64,000 nucleotides of DNA, taken from assembly GCA_003344405.1 (NCBI GenBank), contig NOWV01000045.1:124001-188000 (forward strand), written 5' to 3'. Below the pieces are notes generated by a model. The model worked only from the letters and a program-made list of their open reading frames with translations. It made no database searches and had not been told where the DNA came from. Below are positions 24,401-37,130 of this stretch, one piece after another. The first letter of the stretch is position 1; each line of letters opens with the position of its first letter. Origin of the DNA: Trichoplax sp. H2 (Eukaryota > Placozoa > Uniplacotomia > Trichoplacea). The position numbers were made by a program, and so were the translations under genes.

Positions 24401-27400
24401 TTACAAACTTGGCCGCTAAAAGAACGGCGTCGCTAGAACTTGTATCGTCAGGAGTCTTTTCATAGTTTACTAAAGAATAGAACCGTTTTAATTCCAATTA
24501 AAATTGAAAACAAGATCTAATACTACATTCAAATACTACAATTTCATGTTACAAATTATGTCGGTATCAATCGTAAATGTAAGTAATACACGCAAATGTA
24601 GTAGTGACACACTAACCTTCCGCAATCTGATCTAAAGACTTTTTAGATTGCACGTTTCCATCTCTGAGTTCACGAACGGCTACAAATTTCATACCACTTA
24701 TTGCTTGCAATTCAGTTCGTGTAGAATCATCATCGCACTTAATAATAGCTCGTAGGGTGCAGGAAACTATCTGAAATAAGCTAATTCTATTTTTATCTTG
24801 ACGAATCATTGTCTCATAAGGAATAACCATTAACCATTCTAGTAGGCAGAGTAGCAAGGAAATCAAAATCTACAGTAAAAATTTATGATTAGTTGTTAGA
24901 TAATTTCACAATTTTTAATAAGTTATATATTACAAATACCGTATCACAAGCCATAGAGCGTCGCTGTCTCGGAACAACCACTTTTATAATACTGGCGCAT
25001 AGGCTCTAATAAATTTAAATATGACACGATATATCATATACTTCAGGTGATATGATACTAATTTGGTCAATGTCAACAGGATTAAAGGACAAACCTCAAT
25101 TATTTTAACACTGATAAGTTCATCAAATTTAGCCAATTTTTGGTATACATAGCACAACGTACGTAGGTTGTCAATTGCCACTGCAGCCACAATATTATTT
25201 AAAAACTTCAAGCAGGAAGGGTTGTTTTAGGTGCAAGGAATAAAGTTTATGGTATATTATGAAGATGTGCAGTACACTTACTTTTAGTTGAGCTAACAAT
25301 ACGTTAAAGCAATCTTTAATTCTAGGATTAGGAATTTCCTTTTCCAATTCTTTAACAATATATATCCCAACGCTATTTAATGCAATTGATCTAGGTATTT
25401 AAAGATTATAGGCATTAAAGTGTAAGTCCTAAAGTAAATTAATTTTCATAACGCTTAGGATCAAAATAACGGGTTAGGCCAGCCTTACCTAGCATGGCTT
25501 GAAATTTCATCTTTTGCAGCCTTTAACAAAATTTCAATAACTTCCTCCTAGAAATGACAAAGGAATAATATTAAAGCTAAGTTAAAAAAGATTAACCTAC
25601 CGCAAAATTATCTTCCTTTCTAATTAACCTTTGCAGTATTGCTGTCGGTAGGGGCATCATTCCCATGAGCACCTGCTTGCAATATCGGCATATTGTTTAA
25701 ATCATCAAGAAGTGGTAACAGTGAACCAAGTAAGGTAGTAGCTTGAAACCGTGGATACTAGCGAATTGAAATTGCATATTAATGAGAAGTCAGTAATAAC
25801 CTGACTACTTCCATAATATCAATCTATATACCATCATTTCTTGACTGTCAATGATAGTGCACGCTGCGTGTATGAAATCTAATAATAGTATCGAGGAACC
25901 ACGAAGATTATAACAATTCATTTGGTAGCAGTTTGCGACAATTACATTAGTTATATCCTAGGAAACATACGAGATTTGCAACATGCGATTGATAAATCAT
26001 TAGATATAGCAGCCTTGAAAGCAATTTATTTATTAATTAACTATACATAATGATACTTAGAGAACGTACTTGATCATTGCCAATCAATCCAGAATGTAAA
26101 AGACGATAAAAATGGGCCAAGTACTCGTCCGATAACGGAATATCTTGTCTACAGACTGTGATATTTGATAGTAGAGCATATGCCCTCATTCGCCCACTTT
26201 TAAATTCTTTCTCCAGCGTGCAACTCTAAATTATTATTATCACAAGCTTTTAGATATATTTCACAGATGATTTATAGCTAAATATAATCTTCGTATAAAA
26301 TCTTAACAGAAATTGGAAAATTATAAAATTTTTGATTCAGGGTTTATTCACGTAAAGTCATACTTGAAAGAGCCAGGCGACAAAATACCGTAATGGTGGT
26401 AAAAATTCTGGTACTGGTGGAGTCGTCTTATTATCTTCGGAGATACCCTGATTTGCTCGGATCTATGCAATATTTATTTTAGCTGAGTTCTTTAAATACT
26501 AGGAAGGTTAATTGCATAAGTAAACTACATTTACCTGCACTAGCATATACCATAGCATTGTTAGAGCATCAATAGCTATTGCGTGAACAGATGGGTCTTT
26601 AAGTTTGCTTATGTTTCCAAGACATCCAAGTATTCGCTGATAGATAATGATAGCTGATGTTGAACACCAACCTGGCTTATTTCCACCAGCTAATAAACTA
26701 GTTTGATTTAGTAATTCGAGATTGATTTCATTATCATTATCAGGAAAGGACTGACTATTTGCATCATATGATGCGCTCGGAAGAGCGGGTAGGTCAGAAG
26801 GACTATATAAATAAAAAACTATCAGTTAATATACATAAAACATGATTAAAATTGATACATTAAAGTAATTTAATCGCTAGCCACAGGGTAGCTAAGCAAG
26901 CTATAACTACTGTACTACCTTATTGGAGAAACCGGTGTAGAATCTTGTTCCTGGATGGGCTCTTTTCGTAAAATTTGGATTGAAAGTGATTTTCTTTTTT
27001 TATTGGGCACTATACTCAATAATATAAAATTTAGTCAGATTAAGGTTTATAATAGATAATGATTAAGCGCGATTATAGTAATACAATATAGCCATTTAAA
27101 ACAGATTCGAACCATTTTCTAGCTTAACTTTTGCGTTATCGTTAATTCCTTGTGTGTTTGATAAATTGTCCACCGTCGTTTCACTCAAATTACTTAATTC
27201 CGTATTCTTGTGTCCTATAGATTCATTTAACTTGGAATCTGAAAATTCCGCTAAATTGTTTTTGGAATCTTTCGCGCTTAAACTACTGTCTTCACTGTAC
27301 TTTTCGCTATCAGAGCCAGTACTGGTATTGTCTTCAGTGTTTACTGAGACCTTCCTACTAGATAGGCTAGCGCTATCATCTGTTGTCGTGTTTTCTATAA

Positions 27401-30400
27401 ATTATAAGCACAATTAAGATAAACACTAGTATATAAATACATAATAATTCAGCTACTATCCTTCTAATCATAATGTGCAATTATTTTATTTTCTTTAATA
27501 AAAAGTGCAGTAATATACTACATACTACCAATGAAAATGATACTTATGAGTGTACTTTACCGATTTTGTCATAGCTTTCAATAGGAATAGATTCATTTTC
27601 GCGTGCAATAGTGGATGCAGAGGAAAATGATCCTTCGACATTATCAAAGCTGCTTTTGCATACATTCGATGTATCTCCATCAATCGAAGCTAAATCATTT
27701 CTTGAAAAGTTGTCTTGAGGTTTCAATGGAGTAGCAAATGACGATTCCGAGAGATTTTTAATGGAACCCTTAGGTGAATTCATGTCAGGGTGATCATTCA
27801 CCACGGTTATAGTTTTGATAATTTCTTGATCTTTATTCGGTTGGGTCTTTCGAGAGGGATCTGATTGGTTAGATTTTGCATCTTCGGTTGTTTGTTGGTT
27901 CGATTTTACAGTTTCACTATAGTTGCGTTTCTTTTTGGCTTTTTGCTCGCTTAAGCGGTCAAGAGGCATATTGTTGAAGTCAATGTTATATACATACCGA
28001 GCCAGTTGCTTAGTTAAACTTTCCATTGCACACTACAATGGAAATATTAACAATCAAAATCTAATCTCAGCATAGTATAGGTATATAAAACAGCAATATT
28101 ATTACATATGACTTACTTGCCATTCCTTAATAACTATTGGCCAGTTTGTTAAGCTGGACATCACTTTTAGTAATTTATTCCATAACCCATCTGAGATATT
28201 GACTTTTAAAGCCGCAGTAACCCATGAAGTAAAAACAGTCTACAAAATAACAATAAAAGTGCATTTGTCAGTAATATTACTTCTATTCTTTAATATTCAC
28301 GAAACCTAAGTTGGCGATGTGGCACCTTTATAATAGCTTGGCCGAGTTGATTACCAATACTGTTTTCAGTGAACGGTCCTCCTTTCATAGTCTTACTAGC
28401 AACCACTAGCAAGACACTAAGTAATTGTTCCCTGTACGTTCAAGAGCAGATACCAGTACTTATTACTAATAAAATCCCGCAATAACGAAGGATAGGAAAT
28501 TGAAAATTATACCATGTATCCTTAGTCATATCTACTTTCATGACCATTTCACGATACATTCTGATAATTCTCGATACAACAATTGCTTGATCTTTTACAT
28601 TTTGATTAGCGAGATTCACCATAAAAAAATTGCAAGAGTATGTTATAAATAGGCGCAAGTTAGCTTGCAATCCTGCTCTTACGTCTTCAAGGTCACCTAA
28701 ATATCAACAAAGAGATTTTATTAATCATGTACGATCATTGATTTATATCCAATAATTCAGCAATGACACTATAATTAGGAATAGTCAGCAACCTGTCCTT
28801 GAAGACTCCAGTAGAAATAAATGTTCTCTGGACTGGTACACCGACATGAAAAAATTTTTTGACATAGTTGAATATAGGTGTATGCAATTAATTAAATAAG
28901 ACTATCTAACAGTTTAAAAAGTAAAAATATATTGACTTACATGAATCCAGGAATTAGTAATATCAATTACGTTACATGTAATTTTGTGGCTTTTTATAGG
29001 AAGAATATAAACCTATAAGTAATAAAAGTAACTTTAATACTTTAAAGCATCAACCAGTCTTTAAATTTTGCATCTTGCCAAATAATATACAAAAAAATTT
29101 GAATACTGTCGAGATTTTTAGTCGTACCTGTCTAAATATTTGATGAATCAAATTAATGTTAGGCCTGTAGTTAAGTAATACATTCCTGACGATCTTATTG
29201 ATGTACAATGAGGCTTGATCATCTGGGTAAAGACATTAGGTGAGATAATTACTCTTAGCGAACAGCTAATTTTAATATTATTTAATCTTTGTAATCTATT
29301 CTTGTGCTGCACTTGTAAAAATTTTATCGTTATACCTTCCGCATGTGAATGGGTATAGTCGTGTGAACTTTTACCAGCAGTGGTTTGAGGTGTTTCATTT
29401 TCTGGCTTAATAAAATTTAGAACCCACTTTACAATTGTTTCTCTTAGCAATGGGCCATTCATGTCATTTCCTTCTAGATGCAGGACTTGACCCGTTACGG
29501 TTTTTATCTCGCCTGAGCTATCTTCGCTGTCATGTATCTGATCTACATCAATGACTGCAGCAGTATCGTGTATATCAAGATAGAAGGTTAATAAAATCTA
29601 AAGCTCCAGTTAGGAGGCTATAATCCATATAGACTACCCTGTATTTCAACAATAGTATACGAACCGGGCTTATTCTTCTCATAGACATTAATTTCATTAC
29701 ATAAATTAGGAAATACAGCTGGTAAGTAATGCATTTTGAATTGTTCGAAAATAAATTGGAAGCCTGCAGCTCTATTAGTATCGTTCCATTCTACCAATGC
29801 GATCTGCAAAGATACAAGTACATCTCAATACAATTTACTGGTAAAAGGAACACCCATTATTACAGTAGGTAATATTAAGTACGAACTTGATTTGTCATGC
29901 AGTAAAGAATCCAATCTAGATAATGTTTAGATATATTTTCCGGTGGTTTTTCGCCAGTCACCAACAGTGGTACAACATCGTCTCCTTGCACCCAATCTAA
30001 GGTCGTTTAAAGTATTAAGTAAAAATTTTACTGTCAAATGTTACTACCTTGTAATGGTATGCAAATATCTTTTAACCTCCACCAACTGAAGCTCTTCTGT
30101 GTTCTCTCGCTTTTGCATCCTCCGCTTTATATGTTGCAATATCTGGCAGTAAAATTCCTGGGATAAGGCTTTTAAAAATTTCAATTTGTGCCTCTCCAGC
30201 ATTTTCACGTAATGCTTGAAACCATAAAAGGAAGAGTCGCACTCCTTCGCGCCGAATCTATAATAAACAGGATTGTAATATTGAAAAATGCACTGTTGAA
30301 TTTTTATATTAATTTTAAGAAATAACGACGCCTAATAAGATCTGGTTACTGATGATATAGATCATTATCAATCATGCTTATTGCATTAAACGCACCTTAG

Positions 30401-33400
30401 AAGCATTTCCTGGGTGCAATAATTTTCTCATAATACGATCTAATAATAAATTTATTATTAATGAGTGCAGTATATATTTTAATTAAATGACGATAGCTAT
30501 AATATAGAGTTTTAGAAAAGAAACCAGAAGTTGCAGTCGTTATCTAAAATTATCTATTAATGATTAAGAAAATAAAGAAATATAAACAGTTATAGGTTAC
30601 TCAATTGCATAGGAAGAGATATCACCTAATTAATTTACTAAAATATTGATCATACACGCTATTCAAGTATTAATAGAATATATCTATAACAATTTTCAGT
30701 GGTCAAAATATTTAAATTATTTCAAGTTAAAAGATTATGTAAGAGTAATTAAGTACATGGATAGGCCGACAATATAAATGAAAGAAGGTTAGTGGGTAGT
30801 TATCACATTGCATGATGATTTTATAGGAATACTTACAAAAATTGAAATTATCGAATCTTTATGATTATAGCTAAATAACTAATAGCAACAAATAGCAAGA
30901 ATTGATATTCAATCTTACGATTTACCTACCTAAACAGTTTAGCTGCCATTTGCTATGCAAGAGATCAGGTAGGAGAATTAGGATTCGCTAAGAATGATGG
31001 CAATTGTGAGTGCGATTAATAGTTTGATAATTAGAAGCCAGATAAGTCTGGGTCGATAGTTTTGCCTTCTTTGAATATTACATCGGCTTATTAAATAATG
31101 CTAAAATAGTAGCTTTTTAGACTATATGGAGTTAATGATATAATCTGGGAATAGATCGGATTTAAATGTTATTGGTGAGTATTGGTCTTAGAATCTACTT
31201 TTGTCTACTAACCTCAAGTAGAAGCAATATAAGATCTAAATCTTCCTTTAACGATTTGGTTGCTATTTAAGAAACGAGATAGAGAAATACGTTTAATCGT
31301 GGTGTGCGGTATGAGGAATATCTAAAAATCACTACATATGTACAACGACAATAACCCAAATCAGAACCACCAGATACATTAAAATTACAGTCATAAAAAT
31401 CATAGCAAGTTTTATTGCGAGATCAAACATGTAATTATGTAATTGTGCATGATTACTTAAGTACTTATCGATATAAGGATATGTAATAGTAAATACTGTT
31501 AAAGGCTGTATCATTTCTACAACCTTAAAATGTAGAAGTACTGTAAATGAAACAGAATTTACAACATGTCAAATTCTTGCAAATTATAGAATATTCTACA
31601 ATAAATTCTCGAACATTGAACAGAAGGGTAGCGAACAAGATGGCCGAAATGAATTGGAGATTATGTTTGAGTACTTATTATTTTTAAAGTAAGTCAATTC
31701 TTATACATTTAAAAGAATGCATCGAATAGTCGCTAATGCACAGAATTACAATCCAGGTGTGTGATTTAGTGATTGATACCGGACACAATCAGCACAAACT
31801 AATTATAAAGCTATTTAATGTAAATTAAGTAAAATAAAATAAGTGACGCAACTTGTGCACTGTAGACCATATATACAGTAAGTAACAATAGTTGACGAGG
31901 TAGAAATGAATACTACTTTGGTTAAGCATTATCATTTATAGCAAAACTAAATTCAGATACGTCACTATCTGTAATTAATTTAACCATGGTTACCGTGTGT
32001 GGTCAACGTATTAAAAGTATCTAGGCTTTGAACAGGAGCCCAATCGCTATGAATATACTTACGAGTATTCGTATGTTTTTAACTTGTTATACCTCAAAAT
32101 ATATTAATTATATTTAATTAAAACACACAATAGACAGTTGGATTCCCTTCACTATGCTACCTTCTGCACTACTACAGCTGGAAATATTAATATTATTATC
32201 AATTAATCTACTTGACTTCTCATAAATACCAAATAATCTTATACTAACAGATATACAATAGATTAATGCTGCACTGTCCAGAATTTTTACCGTTCATATA
32301 GATATTCAACTGTAAAAATAGGCGAGATACTGATCTATTTTATGCATCATCTGTGATCGTGCCAATTTTTTTCAGCAACGATCCCTAAAAAGAGCCAAAT
32401 CAACATCTACCATTTTGCTCTAGCCACAATAGAAATGTAGGATGCTGCGACTTTGATAGCTAAATAAATTTTATACATTTTACCTTTCGAATTTTTCAGG
32501 CTATTTTCAATGAGGAGAAAATTCTCGTAGAAGACGTAGACAACATGAGGATAATGCTCTTTGAAAATGTTTTGCAATTCATTAATTTCACATCCCTCTG
32601 CAGATAATAATAAGGCAAAAACACTTTATTAGTGAACAAAGCTAATAAAATATAACTTTTATTTATCTTGGAGAAGGTCGAGGTGGAGTAATGAAAATAC
32701 TACAGTCCAATGTATTGAAATAAGAGTCTATGATGTGCGGGTAGTATAGGATCCCGTTCGTATATGGGTTTAGAAATTTGGTTGCACTTTCTATTTTTTA
32801 CAAAGTGAAAAGCATACGCTCCATCGATTTACAACGTAAGCGCAGAAATTTTTTGCGTATAGCACGATAATTGTATTCGGCTTTCTGTACTAAGCCTACA
32901 ACAACAATGTCGCAGATTGATCAATATTATCATAACTTTCTTAGCGAGATTTAACACTTTTATTATGCATTGTGAAGGATTAACTGTTAATCAGCAGTCT
33001 ATCTGATTTACACCATAGTTGTCCTAGCGGGTACGAGTTGTAGAATAAGAGTTTTTAGGCTATATCTGTTGTGAATTATGGTAAAGCTCAAAAACTGTCA
33101 AATTCTATCAGCATGTACTTGTAAGTGCGTCCACTCTAAACTATCGCTGTACTGTACGGCTCATGTAACCTGAGTATCTAGTCGGTGCTAATTGACTAGA
33201 GGGATTGTTTACAGCTATCTCAAATGCATTATACGATAAAAAAATATGTGAATTAATGCTGACTATACTATCTATAAGGAATCGTTACACTAAGATTGGA
33301 ATTTTACTCTACCTAACATTTGCAAAATTCAATAACGATCTAGTTTTGGTGTATCCACGAGTACTACTGTAGTAATAGCAATGCAAAATGAATAGCAATT

Positions 33401-33746
33401 TATAAAGTCAATATCAAGGGTGGGTGTTGAAGCGGTTTTAGTCTGAACCATTCAATCACACTCATGGCTACTAAAATAAGATAGCAACAACATAAATTAT
33501 AGTCCATTTGTATGAAGTATCTTTGATACTGTATGTGTACTTTCTTGTTGATGCACATGGAGTAAAATTCATCCAATTTGAACATTAAAACTATCTTGGT
33601 TTGGACTAACCCAGTAGAGCTTTAAGAGATTTGTAGCGTCCAGGAGCATCCTTTTTTGTATCCAAAAATTTTTGCAGTTGGCGAGCTTTGTCAACAGGCT
33701 TTCTAGGCTTGAGAGAAGGGAATCTTTTTCTTGGGGCTAACATCAT
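21410..33746 (-). CDS. RALGAPA: Ral GTPase-activating protein, catalytic alpha subunit
   Basis: RalGAP alpha activates GTP hydrolysis by Ral GTPases with the beta subunit, in the cytoplasm. The model has 42 exons and about 1,874 aa (human RALGAPA1 about 2,036), with all phases consistent. Exons, 5' to 3': 33611-33746, 32484-32597, 31213-31262, 31066-31100, 30930-30952, 30396-30439, 30077-30257, 29887-29996, 29638-29803, 29336-29554, 29128-29222, 28941-29012, 28793-28832, 28513-28696, 28326-28431, 28117-28239, 27561-28032, 27113-27394, 26919-27009, 26535-26802, 26364-26462, 26070-26225, 25832-25957, 25629-25757, 25489-25547, 25282-25390, 25095-25205, 24940-25005, 24617-24869, 24405-24469, 24157-24309, 24037-24090, 23766-23913, 23464-23669, 23197-23378, 22978-23040, 22733-22804, 22517-22640, 22278-22430, 22002-22160, 21784-21911, 21410-21608. 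Residues 1-560 are a helical N-terminal region opening with LDTKKDA as in the mammalian protein. A hydrophilic S/D/N-rich linker (about 570-850) includes PNKKRK. The C-terminal Rap/Ran-GAP domain (about 1620-1815) contains [20 protein letters not shown] with the presumed catalytic Asn thumb at N1719, [11 protein letters not shown] and FGPLFDGA. All key motifs are intact. A second in-frame ATG lies directly after the first. Confidence 0.92.
21609..21783 (-). other. U12-type (minor spliceosome) intron, last intron of RALGAPA
   Basis: The donor reads GTATCCTTT and the branch region reads TTCCTTAAC, ending 11 nt before the exon; both match the U12 consensus exactly. Splicing here restores the conserved FFEER...YI reading of the family. 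The other donors in the gene are U2-like. Confidence 0.8.
30953..31065 (-). other. GC-AG intron in RALGAPA (intron 4)
   Basis: The exon at 31066-31100 can only join the next exon (30930-30952) in the conserved frame if the donor is AAG|GCAAAA. With that join, the number of residues between the flanking conserved blocks (after the LLLLE exon and before KWQ) equals that of the mammalian protein. Confidence 0.6.
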
Positions 33747-33878
33747 CTACTAAATCTCATATTTCCTGACAGTTGGATTTGTTCCAGAATAGGAGAAAGT
33801 GAAAAAATTCACCAGAAAAATCGATTGGCAATGAAAGTTATTTTCTGCAAAGTACAGCACTATGTCATCAGTGGATGG

Positions 33879-34348
33879 GCTTCTTTTCCAGTGGTCCTTG
33901 TGTTGGTTTCTTTATACAGTATTGGTCTTACTGTACTATATGCCTTGGCAGTTGGTAGTACCAGTACCGGTACCGGTATCGGTACCAGTATCAGCATCAG
34001 TACCAATACAGCACCAGAACGGTACTGGTACGATACCAGTACAGTACTAGTACCTGTGCCAGTACCGATGTACAGTACAGTACAGTACTGTACAGTGTAC
34101 AGTGTACAGTATAAATGCCCGAATCCTCACATGGACCGTGTGACAAGTACTGTAGTCCTACAGTACAGTACAGTAGTCCCTGCCAGTACAGTATCTAGCT
34201 ACAATTACTGTAATAACGTGTACTGTACACTGTGTACATTCAGCCATAGAGATATCAAGATCGCATTCTGTTCGACACGGAGCCAATGGCGATTTCTCCA
34301 GTACAACTAGTCACAAACAAAGTAGTATATTAAAGTACCCAAGACACT
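33879..34348. repeat. GTAC-rich minisatellite segment, copy A (left contig end)
   Basis: About 470 bp. The core (33955-34115) is built of GTACCG, GTACCA and GTACTG hexamer-like units and perfect GTAC palindromes, flanked by unique sequence. It runs to the last base before the N gap and is repeated almost identically after the gap. ORFs across it are repeat-driven and not genes. Confidence 0.85.
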
Positions 34349-34368
34349 NNNNNNNNNNNNNNNNNNNN
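34349..34368. other. Assembly gap of 20 N
   Basis: Twenty N bases. The sequence left of the gap ends in a segment that is repeated right of the gap, so the gap probably marks an unmerged contig overlap. Confidence 0.95.
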
Positions 34369-34779
34369 GCTTCTTTTCCAGTGGTCCTTGTGTTGGTTTC
34401 TTATACAGTATTGGTCTTACTGTACTGTACTGTATGCCTTGGCAGTTGGTAGTACCAGTACCGGTACCGGTATCAGTACCAGTACAGTACTAGTACCTGT
34501 GCCAGTACCGATGTACTGTACACTACAGTACTGTACTGTACTGTAAATGCCCGAATCCTCACATGGACCGTGTGACAAGTACAGTACAGTACTGTAGTCC
34601 TACAGTAGTCCCTGCCAGTACAGTATCTAGCTACAATTACTGTAATAACGTGTACTGTACACTGTGTACATCAGCCATAGAGATATCAAGATCGCATTCT
34701 GTTCGACACGGAGCCAATGGCGATTTCTCCAGTACAACTAGTCATAAACAAAGTAGTATATTAAAGTACCCAAGACACT
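34369..34779. repeat. GTAC-rich minisatellite segment, copy B (right contig end)
   Basis: Same segment as 33879-34348, about 59 bp shorter because GTACCG/GTACCA units are missing and GTACTG runs differ in number. The flanking unique sequence is nearly identical, including the AAGTACCCAAGACACT end. Confidence 0.85.
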
Positions 34780-35353
34780 GCTAATTCTCCATAAATAAGT
34801 ACAGTACTCGTTGCAGTGTAGAATGGAACATGCAAAAGTATTTACTGCACCCTACATTTCATGCAATCCTATAATAAATAGCTTATAGTGCACGCGATAC
34901 GATGCCAAATTACAAGAACAGTAACTACGATCAGTCCCGGAGTATAGTACTTATGCCAGCCTATCGTATCGTTCACTGTAAATATCGATAGCTCAATCCG
35001 TTGGCCTGTTTTCGAAATTACAAAATAAATACAAATGCAACCTAGAGCAGTACCTACTATTGTACTGCATATTGCGATTGCAAAAAAATTCAGCTAGGAA
35101 TACTTTTTTGTGAGTACTGTAGTTTCTCATACGTTGCACTATCACGTCGTTATTACTGTACGTACAGTACTGCACTAACTGTATCGCGTCAGCATCGGCT
35201 CATAGAGCTCCGCTTGGCATGCTCAAGAGTAAATATAAATACCAATACTGTTGAATGTACTCAGTGTACTGTACCTAGTGTATAGCACTGTTTTTATTTC
35301 TGAACTAGTGAGCTATAGTAATATTGGCAAGTTGATTACTGTTAGCCAAGTAG

Positions 35354-36313
35354 ATGAGAATTATAAATGTAATTCAAATGGCTTCAAATATCGTCAGTAG
35401 TAATACCCTTAAGCTAAGATTGATTGATATTGGTGCTAATTTAACGGATCCAGTCTTTAATGGTGTCTATCGTGGTAAGAATGTACATAAGGACGATTAT
35501 AATGATGTGTTGCAACGTAGCTGGAATATCGGAATGCAGAAAATTATTATCACTGCTGGTAATTTAAAGGAAAGTTACTCTGCCTTGGAATTAGCCAAGA
35601 AAGACCAACGACTATTTTGCACTGTTGGTTGCCATCCAACTCGGTGTAATGATTTCGAAGAATCTGGTGATCCTGATCAATATTTAGAACGTTTGTTCTC
35701 TCTCATTCAGCAAAATAGAGATAAAGTTGTTGCGATAGGAGAATGTGGGCTGGATTTTGATCGCTTGCAATTTTGCGATAAAGAAATTCAGTTGAAATAT
35801 TTTGAAAAGCAATTTGAATTAGCGGAACGTTCCAAGCTACCCATGTTTTTACATAGTAGAAATGCTGATGCAGAATTTTATGATATTGTCAAGAGAAATC
35901 GGCATCGTATGAGCGGAGCCGTAGTCCACTCATTCACTGGACCCGCGCAATCTATTTCTGGTATACTTGACCTTGGATTGTATATCGGGATAAATGGATG
36001 TTCCTTAAAGTCAGCTGAAAATATTGATGCTATGAAAAGAATACCCTCAGATAAGTTAATGATAGAAACTGATGCACCTTGGTGCTCTATAAAACCAACG
36101 CATGCTGGTTATAAATTACTTCAGACCCATTTCAAAGAGAAAAAGAAGGAGCGTTGGGAACCGGATCACTGCATCAAGGGACGCAACGAACCTGCCAACA
36201 TTATTCAAGTATTAGAGGTTATGGCTGGCAGCCGCGGAGAGAATATACACGATCTGAGTGAAGCTATTTTTATGAATACCGTTAAACTATTTTTTAATGA
36301 GAAATCCCTATAA
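35354..36313 (+). CDS. TATDN1: TatD-family metal-dependent DNase, TATDN1
   Basis: A putative Mg-dependent 3'-5' deoxyribonuclease of the TatD family, an amidohydrolase-type TIM barrel linked in eukaryotes to DNA degradation and repair. The ORF is 319 aa; an ATG nine codons in (35378) would give 311 aa, closer to the usual TATDN1 length of about 297. Visible motifs, in order: [47 protein letters not shown] and RNEP. These metal-ligand and signature positions are all intact, and [13 protein letters not shown] is diagnostic of TATDN1 over TATDN2/3. The gene is a single exon although most neighbours are split into many. It lies head-to-head with RALGAPA and tail-to-tail with COA4. Confidence 0.95.
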   Translation: MRIINVIQMASNIVSSNTLKLRLIDIGANLTDPVFNGVYRGKNVHKDDYNDVLQRSWNIGMQKIIITAGNLKESYSALELAKKDQRLFCTVGCHPTRCNDFEESGDPDQYLERLFSLIQQNRDKVVAIGECGLDFDRLQFCDKEIQLKYFEKQFELAERSKLPMFLHSRNADAEFYDIVKRNRHRMSGAVVHSFTGPAQSISGILDLGLYIGINGCSLKSAENIDAMKRIPSDKLMIETDAPWCSIKPTHAGYKLLQTHFKEKKKERWEPDHCIKGRNEPANIIQVLEVMAGSRGENIHDLSEAIFMNTVKLFFNEKSL

Positions 36314-37130
36314 GATTTTGATGATTGCAATAGTCGATGTGAAGCCTATGCAATAATTGCTATTTTAAAGCTCACTACAGTATATGCAAACTGAAGTTTT
36401 TGACTGATTGACGCTGACTGCACAGCAATATACAAAAAACGGGACAGAATTATTTCAGAGTATATAGATTTAGGATGGGCAGCAATGATGCAAAGGTACC
36501 GACAATTTGAAAGAATGTGCCATTGTGCAGTGGAACTAGAACATCAAATTTCGTGTGTGACTGTTGTTCATTGCAGTCATGTTTTAAAGACTTTGTCAAG
36601 ATTATTTTAGCTGTCTTTAGTTAATTACTCGTATATATAAATATACTGTATATATATATACAGATATGTATGAATACTATATAATAATTAAATTTAGCAT
36701 GAAGTATGGATTTATATTTTCTTGAAAGATCAAAGAATTGTTCTATCTGCATATAGAAGAAATACATGCAAATACACTGATGTTGCTTTGTCTACTGCCT
36801 ATCTATATAGTATGGGATTGGCATTCTACAACATCATAAACTACCGTACAAGATGATTGCAACTATTTATTTTCAGTTGCATAGTAGCATATCATTTTGG
36901 TTGAATGCCTTCATTTAATTTAATAAGATATTAAAATAAAGTCAATAAAAACTTATAAATTTCGTAAATGATTGCATCATTGCTATCACATTAACAATAA
37001 TTTAATTTAATTTCATACATATGCTGTATTCATACACTTTATGGCAGGAATTGAAAAAAGACATTCCAATCGTGTCAGCAATCAAATACATTCTCTATTG
37101 AAGTAACGGTATCTACTACAGACAAATATA
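36314..37130. other. Convergent intergenic region between TATDN1 and COA4
   Basis: About 820 bp of AT-rich DNA between two convergent stop codons. It holds a TA-rich simple repeat with a TATACTGTATATATATA palindrome (36635-36662) and AATAAA-type signals near 36935-36948 on the plus strand. Nothing coding seen. Confidence 0.6.

Larger units (their letters stand above)
33747..35353. promoter_or_regulatory. Shared upstream region of RALGAPA (-) and TATDN1 (+)
   Basis: A head-to-head intergenic region of about 1.6 kb as assembled. It is dominated by two near-identical copies of a GTAC-rich segment around an assembly gap, so its true length is probably nearer 1.1 kb. Further short CAGTACTG / GTACTGTAC palindromes occur at 35160-35275. 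No TATA box is obvious. A bidirectional promoter is inferred from orientation only. Confidence 0.5.

Noticed and set aside
27095-27120. GGTTCGAATC, a tRNA B-box-like word on the minus strand
   Set aside because: It is the exon 18 donor junction of RALGAPA, and no A box or cloverleaf surrounds it.
27154-27417. 87-codon plus-strand ORF
   Set aside because: Exactly antisense to RALGAPA exon 18 (27113-27394), which joins in phase with its neighbours; an antisense shadow of an S/D/N-rich linker.
31332-31514. 60-codon minus-strand ORF in RALGAPA intron 2
   Set aside because: Hydrophobic AT-rich reading with no splice-phase fit to the neighbouring exons and no counterpart in the family.
33825-34310. 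161-codon plus-strand ORF rich in S, T, V, P and G
   Set aside because: Driven by GTAC hexamer repeats that lack stops; no conserved start context or homologue, and copy B of the same repeat breaks the frame.
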